A stretch of DNA of 64,000 nucleotides, taken from assembly GCA_958496175.1 (NCBI GenBank), contig OY292276.1, positions 52,279,080 to 52,343,079 on the forward strand. Reading direction: 5' to 3'. The position numbers and the translations under genes were made by a program. A model generated the notes under the pieces. It had not been told where the DNA came from and did not search any database. It saw nothing but the letters and a program-made list of their open reading frames with translations. Below, in pieces: positions 1 through 11,596 of the stretch. This stretch comes from Sisyra terminalis (lineage: Eukaryota > Arthropoda > Insecta > Neuroptera > Sisyridae). The number at the start of each line of letters is the position of its first letter. Position 1 is the stretch's first letter.

Positions 1-2260
1 TCGGACAATTTTTCTGCATTTCGGTAGTACTATTTTCTTTATAATTTTCAATTTTAGGTAATATCTTACCAAATTCTTTAAAACGATGCCATTCCGTTGA
101 AATAAAAATTTGATACTTCAGTGTATTTAAGAATATAATTTGGATCATTTATGAATAATCGAAATTAAAAGTTGAAAATATTCTGGAAAGTTCAAATTTG
201 CGATGATTGGGGACTTCTACTGTTTACCAAAAATTTCAACGTCATAAAAGAGATACTTCGAAGTTGGAGCATTTTTATCCAATTCTAAGAATCATTGACG
301 ACTGCATAGGAATCATCTTTCACGTATGTATAAAGTTAAGGCATAATATTAACCAAACTAACCCAATTATTTCTATTGTAGCAAAAAAAAAAAGAAAGGA
401 AATTACAACCACTTAAAAAGGATACAAGCGAAATACGGATATATCAATTAGAATTAAAGAGGCATTGTTGGCAAGAAGCTTGGAACCAATTTGATTGCTT
501 TATGGTAATAATAGTTCCTATTGTGATTATTGTTTTAGTTAATATCTAGATTTAATTATTACGGAAGCTTTAGGATACTATGGATACTATCAAATGGATT
601 AACTGGATGGAGAGCGCTAGGAGGACTGAAGCGTAAATAAGAGTCGTTATCTGCTGTTTGTGTACTTGGAGGATATTCGCGGCTGATGGGGCTTATTCCT
701 CCTCGTATGTATTTGAAAGTAAAGAAGGAAATATTTTTTACTATACTAATCCACTCGATTCTTTTCCAGGAACAAACAAAAGGAGTTAAGTGTAGTGAAT
801 TGTTCGTCTCGTTTCCGTCCGTAAAAATAATCCGTTTCGTTTCCCGCGCGGTTTTACTATGTGTTCTACGTTGAATACATTATCGGTAGTGCGTGAACTT
901 TTATAAATCTTCGCTTTTCAGTTATAAAGCATGAACTAGTTAATCGAAATTTACGCGATCTTTTTAACCGTTCGGGAGTGTTACGCGAAAGTTAGTGTCC
1001 GCGTCGCGATCGGGTTGTTAAGTGCATTTGACAAGTGAATAGTGATCATCAATACCAGAAACTATGGAGCTGGAGGTGGAAGCTGTTCTTTGAAGTTGCT
1101 GTTCCTGGAAGGTGTTGGTAGCTGCCGAGGACATCGAATAAAGTTAAGACCGTAGTTTTTTTTATCTAACCCACTTGATTCCTTTACAGCTAGGGGGTTT
1201 GGGCTCTTTAGAGGAACCACTTTTGGTCACTTTTCCGTTTTTTTTTGTTCCGCGCGCGGTTAATTAAAGTAGTTATTGTAAATAAAATGCACTTTCGGGA
1301 AAAAAGAACAATTTAAAAACAAGTGTGAACTGCAAGTGCCGTGAAAAGAAGTGCATTTTTTGTTCGCGATTCGTTAGGTATTGGATTCCAGGACATCAAT
1401 TGATGTTGTGCACGAGTTCGAATCCTGGTTGCAACGATTAGCTTAGTAGTTGATAGGTAGTTGGTGGCCAAAGTGGTTTCAATGTTATAGGCAGGTAAAT
1501 GGGGATGTCCCTTGTAGCAGGGATTGCCAATATTGCGATACTCTCTATTGTAGCATAGAGATAAAGTCAAGGTTTTTATTTACTAATTATTTTTTCTCCC
1601 CTCGTCTTTAAATAAAAAACAAACAAGAATGGACATAGTGAAAACTGTATAAAATATAAGTGCGTTTCCGTTACCCAATTTGGAATACGCGTTTCGGTCA
1701 GTGATTAGTAGTGTTGTGTAGTAAAGTGAGTGTTGTACTCTCGTCTGGAGGAATATGTGTTAAAGTGTTGAAGTGCTAAAGTGTCAAAGGGTTGTTCCTA
1801 CAATTTCGATACATTTTCACCAAGGAGAGTTGCCAAACGAAACGCGACTTCATCCACAATCTATTAGTACTACAACTTTGGTAATATAAAATATTTCCAT
1901 AGGATTTGAGGGGAACTATTTATTAGCTTACTAAAGATGTTTTTTCTGTTTCAGGAAAAGTACTAATGACTTTTATGTTGTACGAGGAAACCGAAGAAGT
2001 CTGCGAAAAAAGAATTGTGATGTTTCTATTGATGGAAGAATATGTCTAAATATTTTGACAATCATTGAACCATTGAAACACAGTAATATCACTGAAGTTA
2101 CTGAGAGTAGCTCCAAAGATCCAGTGGTATTACGTATTCCATCCACAAAATAAAAAGTAATATAATTATTTCATTTGATGTTTGCTATCATACTAACAAA
2201 TTTATTTGTTACAGATTTATTTTTTTGGTTTCAGCCATTGAAATAAATGAGGCAGAATGA
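1..2260 (+). repeat. Tandem unit copy 1 (non-coding-looking, intron-like structure)
   Basis: First of two tandem units; homologous blocks occur in the same order from about 2575. No long reading frame is shared. Four segments look like short introns: 705-769 (GTATGT, branch-like ACTAAT, TTCCAG), 1118-1189 (GTAGCT to TTACAG), 1881-1954 (GTAATA, TTACTAA, TTTCAG) and 2157-2214 (GTAATA, perfect TACTAAC, TTACAG). The part around 1240-1740 is almost identical to its partner, while the ends have diverged. It could be a spliced long non-coding RNA, a set of untranslated first exons, or a transposon 5' region. The left edge may lie outside the window. Confidence 0.6.
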
Positions 2261-2744
2261 TGAAAATGTTTGGAATTCTATGTAGTTTTCGAAAATCCAA
2301 ATTTGGATATTATACTTAATTCTTGTTATGATATTTGTCATTAGTTAATTGTTGTTGATGTGAGTTTTTGCATTTCTAAAGCCATTGTTAAGTTAAATTG
2401 TTGATTAATACCTTGTTTGTTTACTTTTTAGGAGTATACTAAATTCTTAAAATAATCCAAGTAAAATTGTTTACGTACTTAGATCATAAATGACGGAGAA
2501 TTTGCAGGCAGATGAATGGAAAATTAATTATTTGATTAATTTTACGGGAAAAGTTTCAATAAACTTTAGTGAATTTCGGCAGTTTATTTATAGGCACTAT
2601 ATTTTTTCTTTATAATTTTAATTGTAGGTAATATCGAACTGATTTCTTTAACATGATGTCATGCAGTTAAAACAAAAATTACATAGGTACCGGAGTTTAT
2701 TAGAGAATATAAGTTGTACCATTTATGAATAATCAATATTTACA

Positions 2745-3370
2745 GCTGTGGTTATTCAGGAAAATCTTAATTCGGTACCAACCATCTTCCAATATAATGG
2801 AAAATTTAGAGCCATCTATGAATGATATCTATTGGATTAACTGGAAGAACGGTGCTGACAGGATGGAGTCCTTCATAGGAGTTAGTACCTGGAGTTGGTA
2901 AACTACGAGGATATTAGCGGCAGACGGGGTTGATTCCTCCTCGTATGTATTTGAAATTAATAAAGAAATAATTTTTGCCATACTAATCCACTCGATTCTT
3001 TTCCAGTTACAAACAAAAGGTGTTAAGTGTACTGAATCGTCTCGTTTCCGTCCGTAATATTCTGGAAAGTCTGAAATCGGTAGCAACCATCTTCGATTAG
3101 AATGGAAAATTTAGAGTCATTTATAGATTATATCTATTGGATTCACTGGAATAACGGCGCTGGGAGGACGGAGTTCTTCATAGGAGTTAGTTCCTGGAGT
3201 AGGTGTACTACAAGAATATTAGCGGCCGACAGGGTTTATTCCTCCTCGTACGTATTTGAAATTTAAGAAAGAAATAATTTTTACCATATTAATTCACTCA
3301 ATTCTTTTCCAGTAACACAGAAAAGGAGTTAAGTGTAGTGAATCGTTCGTCTCATTTTCCGTCCGTAAAA
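2745..3370 (+). repeat. Internal direct duplication, about 310 bp period
   Basis: Positions 2745-3057 and 3058-3370 are two diverged copies of the segment that occurs once in tandem unit 1 (about 560-880). Both include the ACCATCTTC block, the short intron-like segment and the TCTCGTTTCC-like block. Confidence 0.7.
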
Positions 3371-4298
3371 ATATTCCGATTCATTTCTCGCGCGGTTTTA
3401 CTATGTGTTCTACGTTGAATACATTATCGGTAGTGCGTGAACTTTTATAAATCTACGCTTTTCAGTTATAAAGCATGAACTTGTTAATCGAAATTTACGG
3501 GAATTTTTTAATCGTTCGGGAGTGTTACGCGAAAGTTAGTGTCCGCGTCGCGATCGGGTTATTAAGTGCATTTGAGAACTGAATAGTGATCATCAATATC
3601 AGGAATAATGGAGCTGAAGGTGGAAGCTGTTCTTTGGAGTCACTGCTGCTGGAAGGCGTTGGTAGCTGCCGAGGACATCGATTAAAGTTAAGTCCGTAGT
3701 TTTTTTTATCTAACCCACTTGATTCCCTTTCAGCTAGGGGGTGTGGGCTCTGTATAGGAACCACTTTTGGTCACTTTTACGTTTTTTTTGTTCCGCGCGC
3801 GGTTTTTGTAATGTTGTTATTGTAAATAAAATGCACTTTCGGGAAAAAAGAACAATTGAAAAACAAGTGTGAACTGCAAGTGCCGTTTTTTTAAAAGTGC
3901 ATTTTTGGTTCGCGATTCGTTAGGTATTGGATTCCAGGACATCAATTGATGTTGTGCACGAGTTCGAATCCTGGTTGCAACGATTAGCTTAGTAGTTGAT
4001 AAGTAGTTGGTGTCCAAAGTGGTTTCAATGTTATAGGCAGGTAAATGGGGATGTCCCTTGTAGCAGGGATTGCCAATATTGGTACTCTCTATTGTAGCAT
4101 AGAGATAGAGTAAGGCTTTTTCTTTACTAATAATTTTTTTCTCCCCTCGTCTTTAAATAAAAAACAAATAAGAATAGACATAGTGAAAACTGTATAAAAT
4201 ATAAGTGCGCTTCCGTTACCCAATTTGGAATACGCGTTTCGGTCAGTGATTAGTAGTAGTGTGTAGTAAAGTGAGTTGTGCTCTCGTCTGGAGGACTA

Positions 4299-4345
4299 AG
4301 TGTTGAAGTGCTAAAGTGTTAAAGTGCTGAAGTGTTAAAGTGTTG
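4299..4345 (+). repeat. Short tandem repeat, about 9 bp unit
   Basis: Imperfect runs of AGTGTTAAA/AGTGCTGA-like units. A shorter version lies at about 1758-1790 in the first tandem unit. Confidence 0.6.
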
Positions 4346-4830
4346 TTCCTGCATACGTGATACATTTACAACTGCGAGATTTGTCAAGGGAAAGGAGACA
4401 TTCATCCAAAATCAATTATTACTTCACCATTTTCAAGAATTTGTATGAGAATTGATCATATTAGGAAAAAAACTTTTGTAAGATATAATATTTCTATATG
4501 ATTAGGGTGGAACAATTAATATTACTCAATGTGTTTTCCAGTTTCAGATAAAATACAAATGACTTTCATGTTGTACGAGGAATCGAAAGATTATTGGTGA
4601 AAAGGAGGTGTGTTGTTGCTATTGATGGAGGGAAATATTTAAAAATTATTGTTAATCATTGAAACACTGTAATACCACAGAAAAATAAACAGAGGACCTA
4701 AAGTTCTTGTGGTATAAAATTCCGTTTGCCATCCAAAAAATAAAAAGTAATAGAAACATTTTAGTTGAATTTTTCTTTCATACTAACAAATTTATTTGCT
4801 ACAGATTTATTTTTTGACTATTTGGATATT

Positions 4831-6234
4831 TTTGTCAATGGGATCAACCAAGGAAAATAGGAATTTCGTCTTAAATCCCTCATCAGTTCGTTGTCTTCCT
4901 GAATATGGAGAAGAATTGAATACATCGGAAGTAAAACATTAGTAAGGAACATTTTATCTGAATAATTCGACCGTTTTTTGTAAAGTGTTTTTCTCTTATT
5001 GGGGTTTATGTAGCTAGCGCAGATGAATTTTTTTTCCCAAATTCATCAACTTGACACCCTTCGCTGATATATTTGAAGACTGGGAGTTGCTGGATCGTTT
5101 TATCCCCTAAAATAATAAATAATATTTCATACGATTTTATCCGCTATGGTTCCCTGATTATGTCATTCGTCAGTCTTGGAAAATTCTAAAAATGCTTTTT
5201 GGAACTAAGAACAAATGTGGTAAGAATTTTCAAAGAAATTTTATTATTTCAATGAATGTTAATGGTTATTTAATCTTCCAGCTTTTGCAATAATGTAATT
5301 TGGATCTGTAACGGAAAAGGATTTCTTATTTTCTCATTAGATAAATCATTGTCTGTATGTAAAATGTAACAATTTGAATACTTAAGTAAATATAAGTTAT
5401 TGATATTGAAACCTTTACAAATAAAATACAATTCCCATATAATTTTTTTGTGGATATTTTATTTCGTTTACCTACCAATTGCCAGTAAAACTTACTTTTC
5501 TCGTTTTAATTTTACAATACCCGGTAAAGAAGGTTTTAATATTTCAATATTTACACCTCAAAATTTAATATTTAACAATGATCAGATAATCGGTTTTGTT
5601 AAATAAAAATAATGCTCATATGAAAATGAAAATTTAGACACAAAAAGGAAAATTTACCATATTATAATTGAATTAATAAAAAATCGCGAAAAGAATAAAA
5701 AACAAAAGGGACTTGAGCCAAAATAATAAGAAATTATTTGAATTGATTATAGGCATTTTAAATGTAATTATTCCAAATTGCCTTTTTTTAACAGCAATGT
5801 TTTAAAGCAATGTTAACAAATTTACAATTAAACTATTAATTTAATTTGTCCTGGCAGTTTTCATTTAGCTATAATTCAAACAATTAAGTTTTAACGATTA
5901 AAAAAAGACGAAATATAATAACACAAACCATTTATTTATTGTTGAGGCTGGTTGAGGCATTCAAAATCAATATAATAGAACATTATTATAGAAATGTGCC
6001 AAGAGACTTATAAATCATATGTATGTTATCGTTTTATTTGTGTCTTTCTTTAACATTCAATTTCTTATTTGCTTATCTTTGTTTTATGTTGATTGTGCTC
6101 CAAATCGCTCCAAATCTTCACTCAAACTATGAAATCAGTTGAAACGTCGTAATAACATAACCATAAATAACTTATAAACTATTTTTTTTAAATAATAATT
6201 TTTTTATTATATTAATAAAACTTTGTTCAAGATA
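4831..6234. other. AT-rich spacer upstream of the kanadaptin gene
   Basis: No gene or recognisable element is seen. A 68-codon open stretch at 5400-5606 shows no recognisable domain and is not called. The promoter and 5' leader of the downstream gene should lie in its last few hundred bases. Confidence 0.5.
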
Positions 6235-9200
6235 ATGAACAACGAAAATTTCGAATCAAATTCATCGACTTTAAATGACAATGTGGATAATTTAAGTATT
6301 AATAAATCGGAAATATTAACCGAAGTTAAGTCGGAATTACTGACTGAAGAAGTTGAAGTAAATGATGAAACCAAAAAAACCACTTCATTTAAAAAACCAA
6401 TTTTCATTGGAAAGATAAAGAAGCAAAATTTACCACGCATATTTTCGCCTAATACAAGTTCGAAACCTCCAAATAATGAAGAAGAAAAAATACAAATTGA
6501 TGTTCCTGTATCAGTTATAAAGGAAAATGTATCAGTTGTACATGAAAAGCAGGAATTTATTAAGGATAAAGAACAACCACAGCTTACCTACAAAAAACCT
6601 CCTTGGTCAGGAATACCCATATCCGAGTCAAATCCGTATGAATTTGAAGTCCTCAAAAATGGTGTTATCATAGAAAATATCAATTTAATGTCTAAAGAAT
6701 TTTGGGTCTTTGGTCGATTAGCAAGCAATGATATTTATATGGCTCATCCTACAATTTCCAGGTAAAAATATTTGATATTATTTATTACTATTTAATATCT
6801 GTTCCGATTTTAGACATCATGCTGTATTGCAGTTTAATGGTGAAGCAACCGAAGATCGTCCAATTGGCTTTTACTTATATGATTTAGGAAGCACCCATGG
6901 TACATTTTTAAACAAAAATAGAATTAAGAAATGTATGTACGCTCGTGTTCAGGTAAACTTGAAAATTTAGTGAAAACTTAAAGATTTTCTATAGTTATGC
7001 TTATTTGGTAGGTTGGTCATATGATAAAATTAGGGAATAGTACCAGGAGTTTAATATTAAAAGGTCCAGAAGATGATACAGAACCCGAATCAGAACTTAC
7101 AATCACAGAAATGAAACAAAAAAAAATTGAAGACTTACGAAGAAAACAGGAAGAATATGAAGCAGCTGTTGCTAAAAGAAAAGAAGAAGAACTTAGACGA
7201 GAAGAACTTGAAAGAGAACGTGGTGTTGATTGGGGAATGGGTAAGACAATTTTAAACACATCTTTAAACTTAATATTTTATCATAAAACTTTGTTATTAT
7301 AGGCGAAGATGCAGAAGAAGAGGATGATTTAGCTGAAAATCCTTATGCCGCCACCAATAACGAAGAGCTTTATTTAGAAGATCCTAAGAAAACGTTACGT
7401 GGATTTTTTGAACGAGAAGGCTTGGACTTGGAGTATAATGTGGAGGAAAAAGGGGTTGGCCAATTTGTTTGCCGGTAAAATTGGATACCAAAATAATTGT
7501 AACAGAAATTATTAAATGCAATCTATTTTCAGAGTTGAATTACCCATTGAAAATGCTAAAGGAATACCAGTTGTAGCCGAAGCAGTAGTTAAGGGAAAAA
7601 AGAAAGAAGCAGTCGTTCAATGTGCATTAGAAGCATGTAGATTATTAGATCGAGCAGGAGTTTTACGACAAGCAAAACAAGGTTTGAACTTTTACCATCA
7701 AAGTCTGTACCATTTCCCTTTTGGGACTGGATAGTTAAAGTAGTAGATGATTTATTAAGGATTCATTTATTATTTATTATTTTGTCTATTTTAGAGTCTA
7801 GAAAACGAAAGATTAAAAATTGGGAAGAGGATGATTTTTACAATTCAGATGATGACGAATTTTTAGATCGAACGGGTGATATTCAAAAAAAACGAGAATA
7901 TCGAAAGAAATTGATGGGTATTGAAGTTGATAAACCAGCTGAGACTTATGAAAGTTTGGTAAGTCGATATTAAGCGAAAAAAATTGACCTATTTTATATA
8001 TAAATTGACTATCTTGCCGTGCGTCCGTGCAGAATAGGCTATACGCATGCGCTCTGTTATCCCCACTTACGCATTGAAAACGTTGGCAGGGATACTCACT
8101 TACTAATGTATTTATTTGTGAATACGTATTTCGGATTTTCAGGTTTACAATATGTGAAAACCAAAAAACATAATGCTCACTTATAAATTTAACTTAACCT
8201 TTTCTGATATATCTACTTATCAGAGTTAAAATTTTTAAGCAGACTCTAAGTTTTTGTTTCTAATAATAAATCAACTTTGTTTTAAATTAAGCAGTACTAA
8301 CGTTTCGCTTTTAACGGACTTTGATTGATTATTAAATTTGAAATTTCGATTGCTTATTACACGTTATCCCTTGCAAACTTTGCTACCGTTTTTCACTCTT
8401 TTAGGGGAGAAATTTTCAAAAACCCTTTCTTATTATATATCTGCGTCGTATAAGGAAAACACTTTCCAAATTTCATCGACACAAATGTGCATTTATATTT
8501 GATAATACTATGTAAAACGAAAAAAAATAATGACCTTTTTTATGTTAGTTAACATGACTAAAAAGCTATTCAATTTCGCACATTTGGGCGTTGTACAAAC
8601 AAAATTGTTGAAAATAGGTGGAAAGCGTGGAAGTAAATTTGAATATTTTATTTATTTTCAATAACAATAATTGGTTTTCAAATTGTACCGAAAAAAAGTT
8701 AGTATCGAAGATTTTATATTTGAATTGACAGTGAAATAAATGGCAGAAAATTGCAAATTTTATGCTTTTCAGCCGAATATATAATTACTCCAGATCACAA
8801 CCATTGGTTCAAAAAAAATAGATTTTAAAAAGATTGATTGTTGGAAAACGAAGTAAAATTTAAAATCGCCTATTTGGTATAAGTACTACATAAGTATTAA
8901 ACTTTCATACTAATTTAGTGAAATGACGTTATTTAAAATGATATAAATAATACATATTTTATTTCTTAATATAATTTTAGATAAACTTTTATTATATTAA
9001 CAACACTTTGATTCTTAAATTTAAAATTTCGATTGTTGATTAACTCTACATTATCTTATATTAAACATTTTATTGAGATAAAACCTTTAGTTGCGAATGC
9101 AACAGGCAACTACTAGTATTATATAAAACATTATATTTTTAGATCAAAAAACAAGATGATATCTTAAATCAGATAGTATCAGTTCAAAAAAATATAGACC

Positions 9201-9959
9201 AACTAGAAAATAAGAATGAGGAATGTAAAACCGAAGCAGTGGATGATGTGGATCCTTTAGATGCTTTTATGAGTGATTTATCCAAAAAACCTGACAAAAG
9301 TGTACTGTCGAAATTAACCGTAAGTATTTTGGTAATTATTTAAAAAAATACAGTGTAATTTTTGCTTTTTTTTACAGTCAAATTTAGTAAAATTGAAACA
9401 GCAACATTCTGATATTGTAAAGTTAATTAACATTGCCCGCCCTACCAATTTACCACCATTAGTAGCTCAAGAACAATTAGATAAGAAAAAGTCAGTTGAG
9501 TCAAACAAAAACAAAAAAATGCCATTGATTGGAAAAAGAATCGTTTTAAAACCAACAAAACCCATAGAAGCCACAGTGACATCAGTCTCCGAAACTAAGC
9601 AAATTGAAGATGAAGAAGAAGTCGATTCAGATAAAGAAGACACAACGCATAAATTTGATGACGAAAGTAAACCAGGAAATTCAAAAACAAGTCGAGTCAT
9701 AGGGCCAACAAAACCAGAGAATATTCAAACAACTGAAAACGTTGAAATACTAACGAAACAGTATATTTCAGACTTAGAAAAGCAAAACTTAAAAACGAAA
9801 AAGAAAAATGAAAAAAGAATTCAAAAGAGGAAAGAGAAAAGCAAAGATTATCACAAATACGGAGATCATGAAATGGACGAAAACTATGAAATGTGGCTTC
9901 CACCTGACGACCAGAAAGGTGATGGTAAAACAAAACTAAATGAAAAATTTGGTTATTAA
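6235..9959 (+). CDS. SLC4A1AP: Kanadaptin-like protein (SLC4A1AP family), eight exons
   Basis: Exons: 6235-6761, 6814-6952, 7012-7240, 7303-7474, 7533-7681, 7795-7958, 9143-9319, 9378-9959. All junctions are GT-AG, the phases agree, and the sum is 713 codons including TAA. An open frame continues upstream to a TTG, but the first ATG is at 6235. An acidic N-terminus is followed by an FHA domain at about residues 132-225 ([28 protein letters not shown]), an E/K/R-rich helix, a dsRNA-binding-like domain at about 325-405 ([12 protein letters not shown] to [13 protein letters not shown]), the motif [20 protein letters not shown], a helical LDAFMSDL segment, and a basic tail ending LNEKFGY. This domain order is that of kanadaptin, a mostly nuclear protein first described as binding the kidney anion exchanger; its function in insects is unclear. 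The gene converges with its neighbour at 10628. Confidence 0.93.
7959..9142 (+). other. Kanadaptin intron 6, the only long one (1184 bp)
   Basis: The other introns are 52-113 bp. This one starts GTAAGT and ends TTTTTAG. It holds two weakly similar stretches (around 8270-8360 and 8980-9060, both including AAATTTCGATTG). No transposon ends were recognised. Confidence 0.6.
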
Positions 9960-10627
9960 TTTCATCGAGTAAGTGGTAACACTCCGGGTGTAATTTAAAT
10001 TATGATTAATAAATATATTTCTTAAATAGTTTATCTTTTAATTCCTTCCTTTGCTCAGGTTCTTTTGAAAAACAAAGGGCGAAGAACATTAAAGAAATAG
10101 TAGACAATTTAAGTTGCTTAAACTTAGTTTGAACGTATTAATCTCAAAAGAACTTAAGTGGTGTGTTTGTAAGAAATTTAGACAATACATTATTACTATT
10201 TATACCATATATAAAGTATATTTTGGTCTTATTTATGTAATACAATTTACAAAAATAAACTATAAACATAAATTTGAACTAAAGTTCAAACAAATGAATT
10301 ACTGACATTTTGCCTAGATACATATTTCGATTGCCAAGCAATACTCATCAGCGATCCAGTACATAAAATTTAATAAAAATAAGCGTTTATTTGGTTTACA
10401 AAATATGGAACTATAAATTAAAATTATTTACATTGATATTTGTACAATTTGCACTATATTCTTGTAATAACTTGAATAATTGTCATTTCAGTTTGCATAA
10501 TTGAACTCGTACTTTTTACTTTTACAATGCAAACTAATACATTGTTTATCTTATTACAATTATAACTATCAATCAAAGGATCAATTAAACACACTTGATA
10601 AATATTTTACACTCGTAACATTTAAAT
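9960..10627. other. Convergent intergenic spacer
   Basis: AT-rich spacer between two convergent genes; apart from the AATAAA at 10008 no element is recognised. Short open stretches here have no recognisable content. Confidence 0.5.
10008..10013 (+). terminator. Polyadenylation signal AATAAA of the kanadaptin gene
   Basis: A canonical AATAAA lies 49 bases after the TAA at 9957-9959, as expected for a short 3' UTR. Cleavage is inferred 10-30 bases downstream. Confidence 0.55.
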
Positions 10628-11596
10628 TTAATTAAAATAATCACTTTTTTTTCGTTTTGAATTGTGCAAATGAGACAAAGCTTTATTTCTCATCTTTTTT
10701 AGAAGTAAAATATCTAAACATGGATAGTTATTTTCTTCTGCCCATTTCAAACATATATCAAAGCAATTTATTGCGTCTTTGGTCGCAATTTTGGAGGAAA
10801 TCGTCGATTTGCTACTTCTTTCATTGCACTTAGTATCATCGTTTAGTAGTCCTGAGTGAAAAGATAATTTACATTTTTCTTCTTGATTCGAAACATTTGA
10901 ATTGTCATGATTTTGACTCGAATTTTCGTCGAATTCATATTTTATTTTTGGCGTTTCACATTCGTTCGGAAAATTACTATCGTCAATAGCAATGGAAAGA
11001 AACGGTGACAATGAGAATACCATATCTTTTACATCAGATTCTTTTGAACTATGATCAATTGGTTCTTCTTTAGGATGATTATTTGAATCGTTACCATAAA
11101 CTACTTCTGAAGTTATTTCAAAATTCTGAAATGTTTCTTTGTACTTTTCGTCTGAATTCTCATTAAGTTTCTCATCAGATAAGCACATTAGTTTTATACC
11201 GTAACGAATTTTAAAACGATCAAGCCAACCTTTACTAGCGATGAAATCATTTTTATTTGTTAGTTGATTATATAAATATTTGGCTTTGGATATAAGTAAA
11301 GCGCCCGTAATTGGAGTATGTCGTTTTTTTTCTTCTAAAAACCAAGCATACAATGCTTCTTCGACTTCCGGATGTTTAGCTTTCTTCAATGTTTGGCGTT
11401 TATTAGGAGTCATATCCATAGTTGATATGAAAGTTTCAATTTTTTCACGATTCTTTATTATGTTGTAAATGGTAGCTCTTCCTATTCCATATTCATCCGC
11501 TAATTTTGTTTGTTTTTCCCCACGATCCAGGCGTTGGATAAGTTGATTTTTTTCTTCAATACTGAGAGTTATATGTTTTCGCTTCAATGCCGACAT
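10628..11596 (-). CDS. Pogo/CENP-B-type DNA-binding protein, probably a domesticated transposase
   Basis: A single-exon 322-residue frame. Residues about 6-55 match a pipsqueak/CENP-B N-terminal helix-turn-helix (IEEKNQLIQRLDRG, KLADEYGIGRATIYNI). Residues about 66-135 match the second, Tc5/CENP-B type domain (HPEVEEALYAWFLEEK, GWLDRFKIRYGIK). In pogo/Tigger transposases and Jerky-like proteins a DDE nuclease follows; here there is instead an acidic, S/N-rich linker of about 130 residues. It ends with a short conserved-looking helical block (CFDICLKWAEENNYPCLDILLLKKMRNKA) resembling the C-terminal part of Jerky/Tigger-like proteins. The frame has no stops and no pogo-type terminal repeats were seen around it. 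This suggests a host gene for a nuclear DNA-binding protein. Its target and role are unknown. It is divergent from the gene at 13175. Confidence 0.82.
   Translation of the reverse strand: MSALKRKHITLSIEEKNQLIQRLDRGEKQTKLADEYGIGRATIYNIIKNREKIETFISTMDMTPNKRQTLKKAKHPEVEEALYAWFLEEKKRHTPITGALLISKAKYLYNQLTNKNDFIASKGWLDRFKIRYGIKLMCLSDEKLNENSDEKYKETFQNFEITSEVVYGNDSNNHPKEEPIDHSSKESDVKDMVFSLSPFLSIAIDDSNFPNECETPKIKYEFDENSSQNHDNSNVSNQEEKCKLSFHSGLLNDDTKCNERSSKSTISSKIATKDAINCFDICLKWAEENNYPCLDILLLKKMRNKALSHLHNSKRKKSDYFN

Larger units (their letters stand above)
2575..4830 (+). repeat. Tandem unit copy 2 (non-coding-looking, intron-like structure)
   Basis: Second copy of the unit at 1-2260. Matching intron-like segments lie at 2943-3006 and 3248-3312 (this piece is itself doubled), 3662-3732, 4478-4547 and 4747-4804. 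The last has the same 58-base length and the same TACTAAC branch motif as its counterpart in copy 1. Small frames that open alike (both start MTFMLYEE, about 1966 and 4559) diverge within ten residues, which argues against a conserved protein. Confidence 0.6.

Noticed and set aside
1375..1440. Possible tRNA gene around GAGTTCGAATCC
   Set aside because: Acceptor, D and T arms do not pair convincingly; retained only as a possible SINE-like relic.
1313..1570. 85-codon minus-strand frame repeated in the second tandem unit at 3817-4017
   Set aside because: The shared residues follow from near-identical DNA; the two frames begin and end differently and no domain is seen.
1648..1702. TATAAAATATAAG followed by TCAGT as a core promoter
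   Set aside because: The TATA-to-initiator distance is about 50 bases, too long for a standard arrangement.
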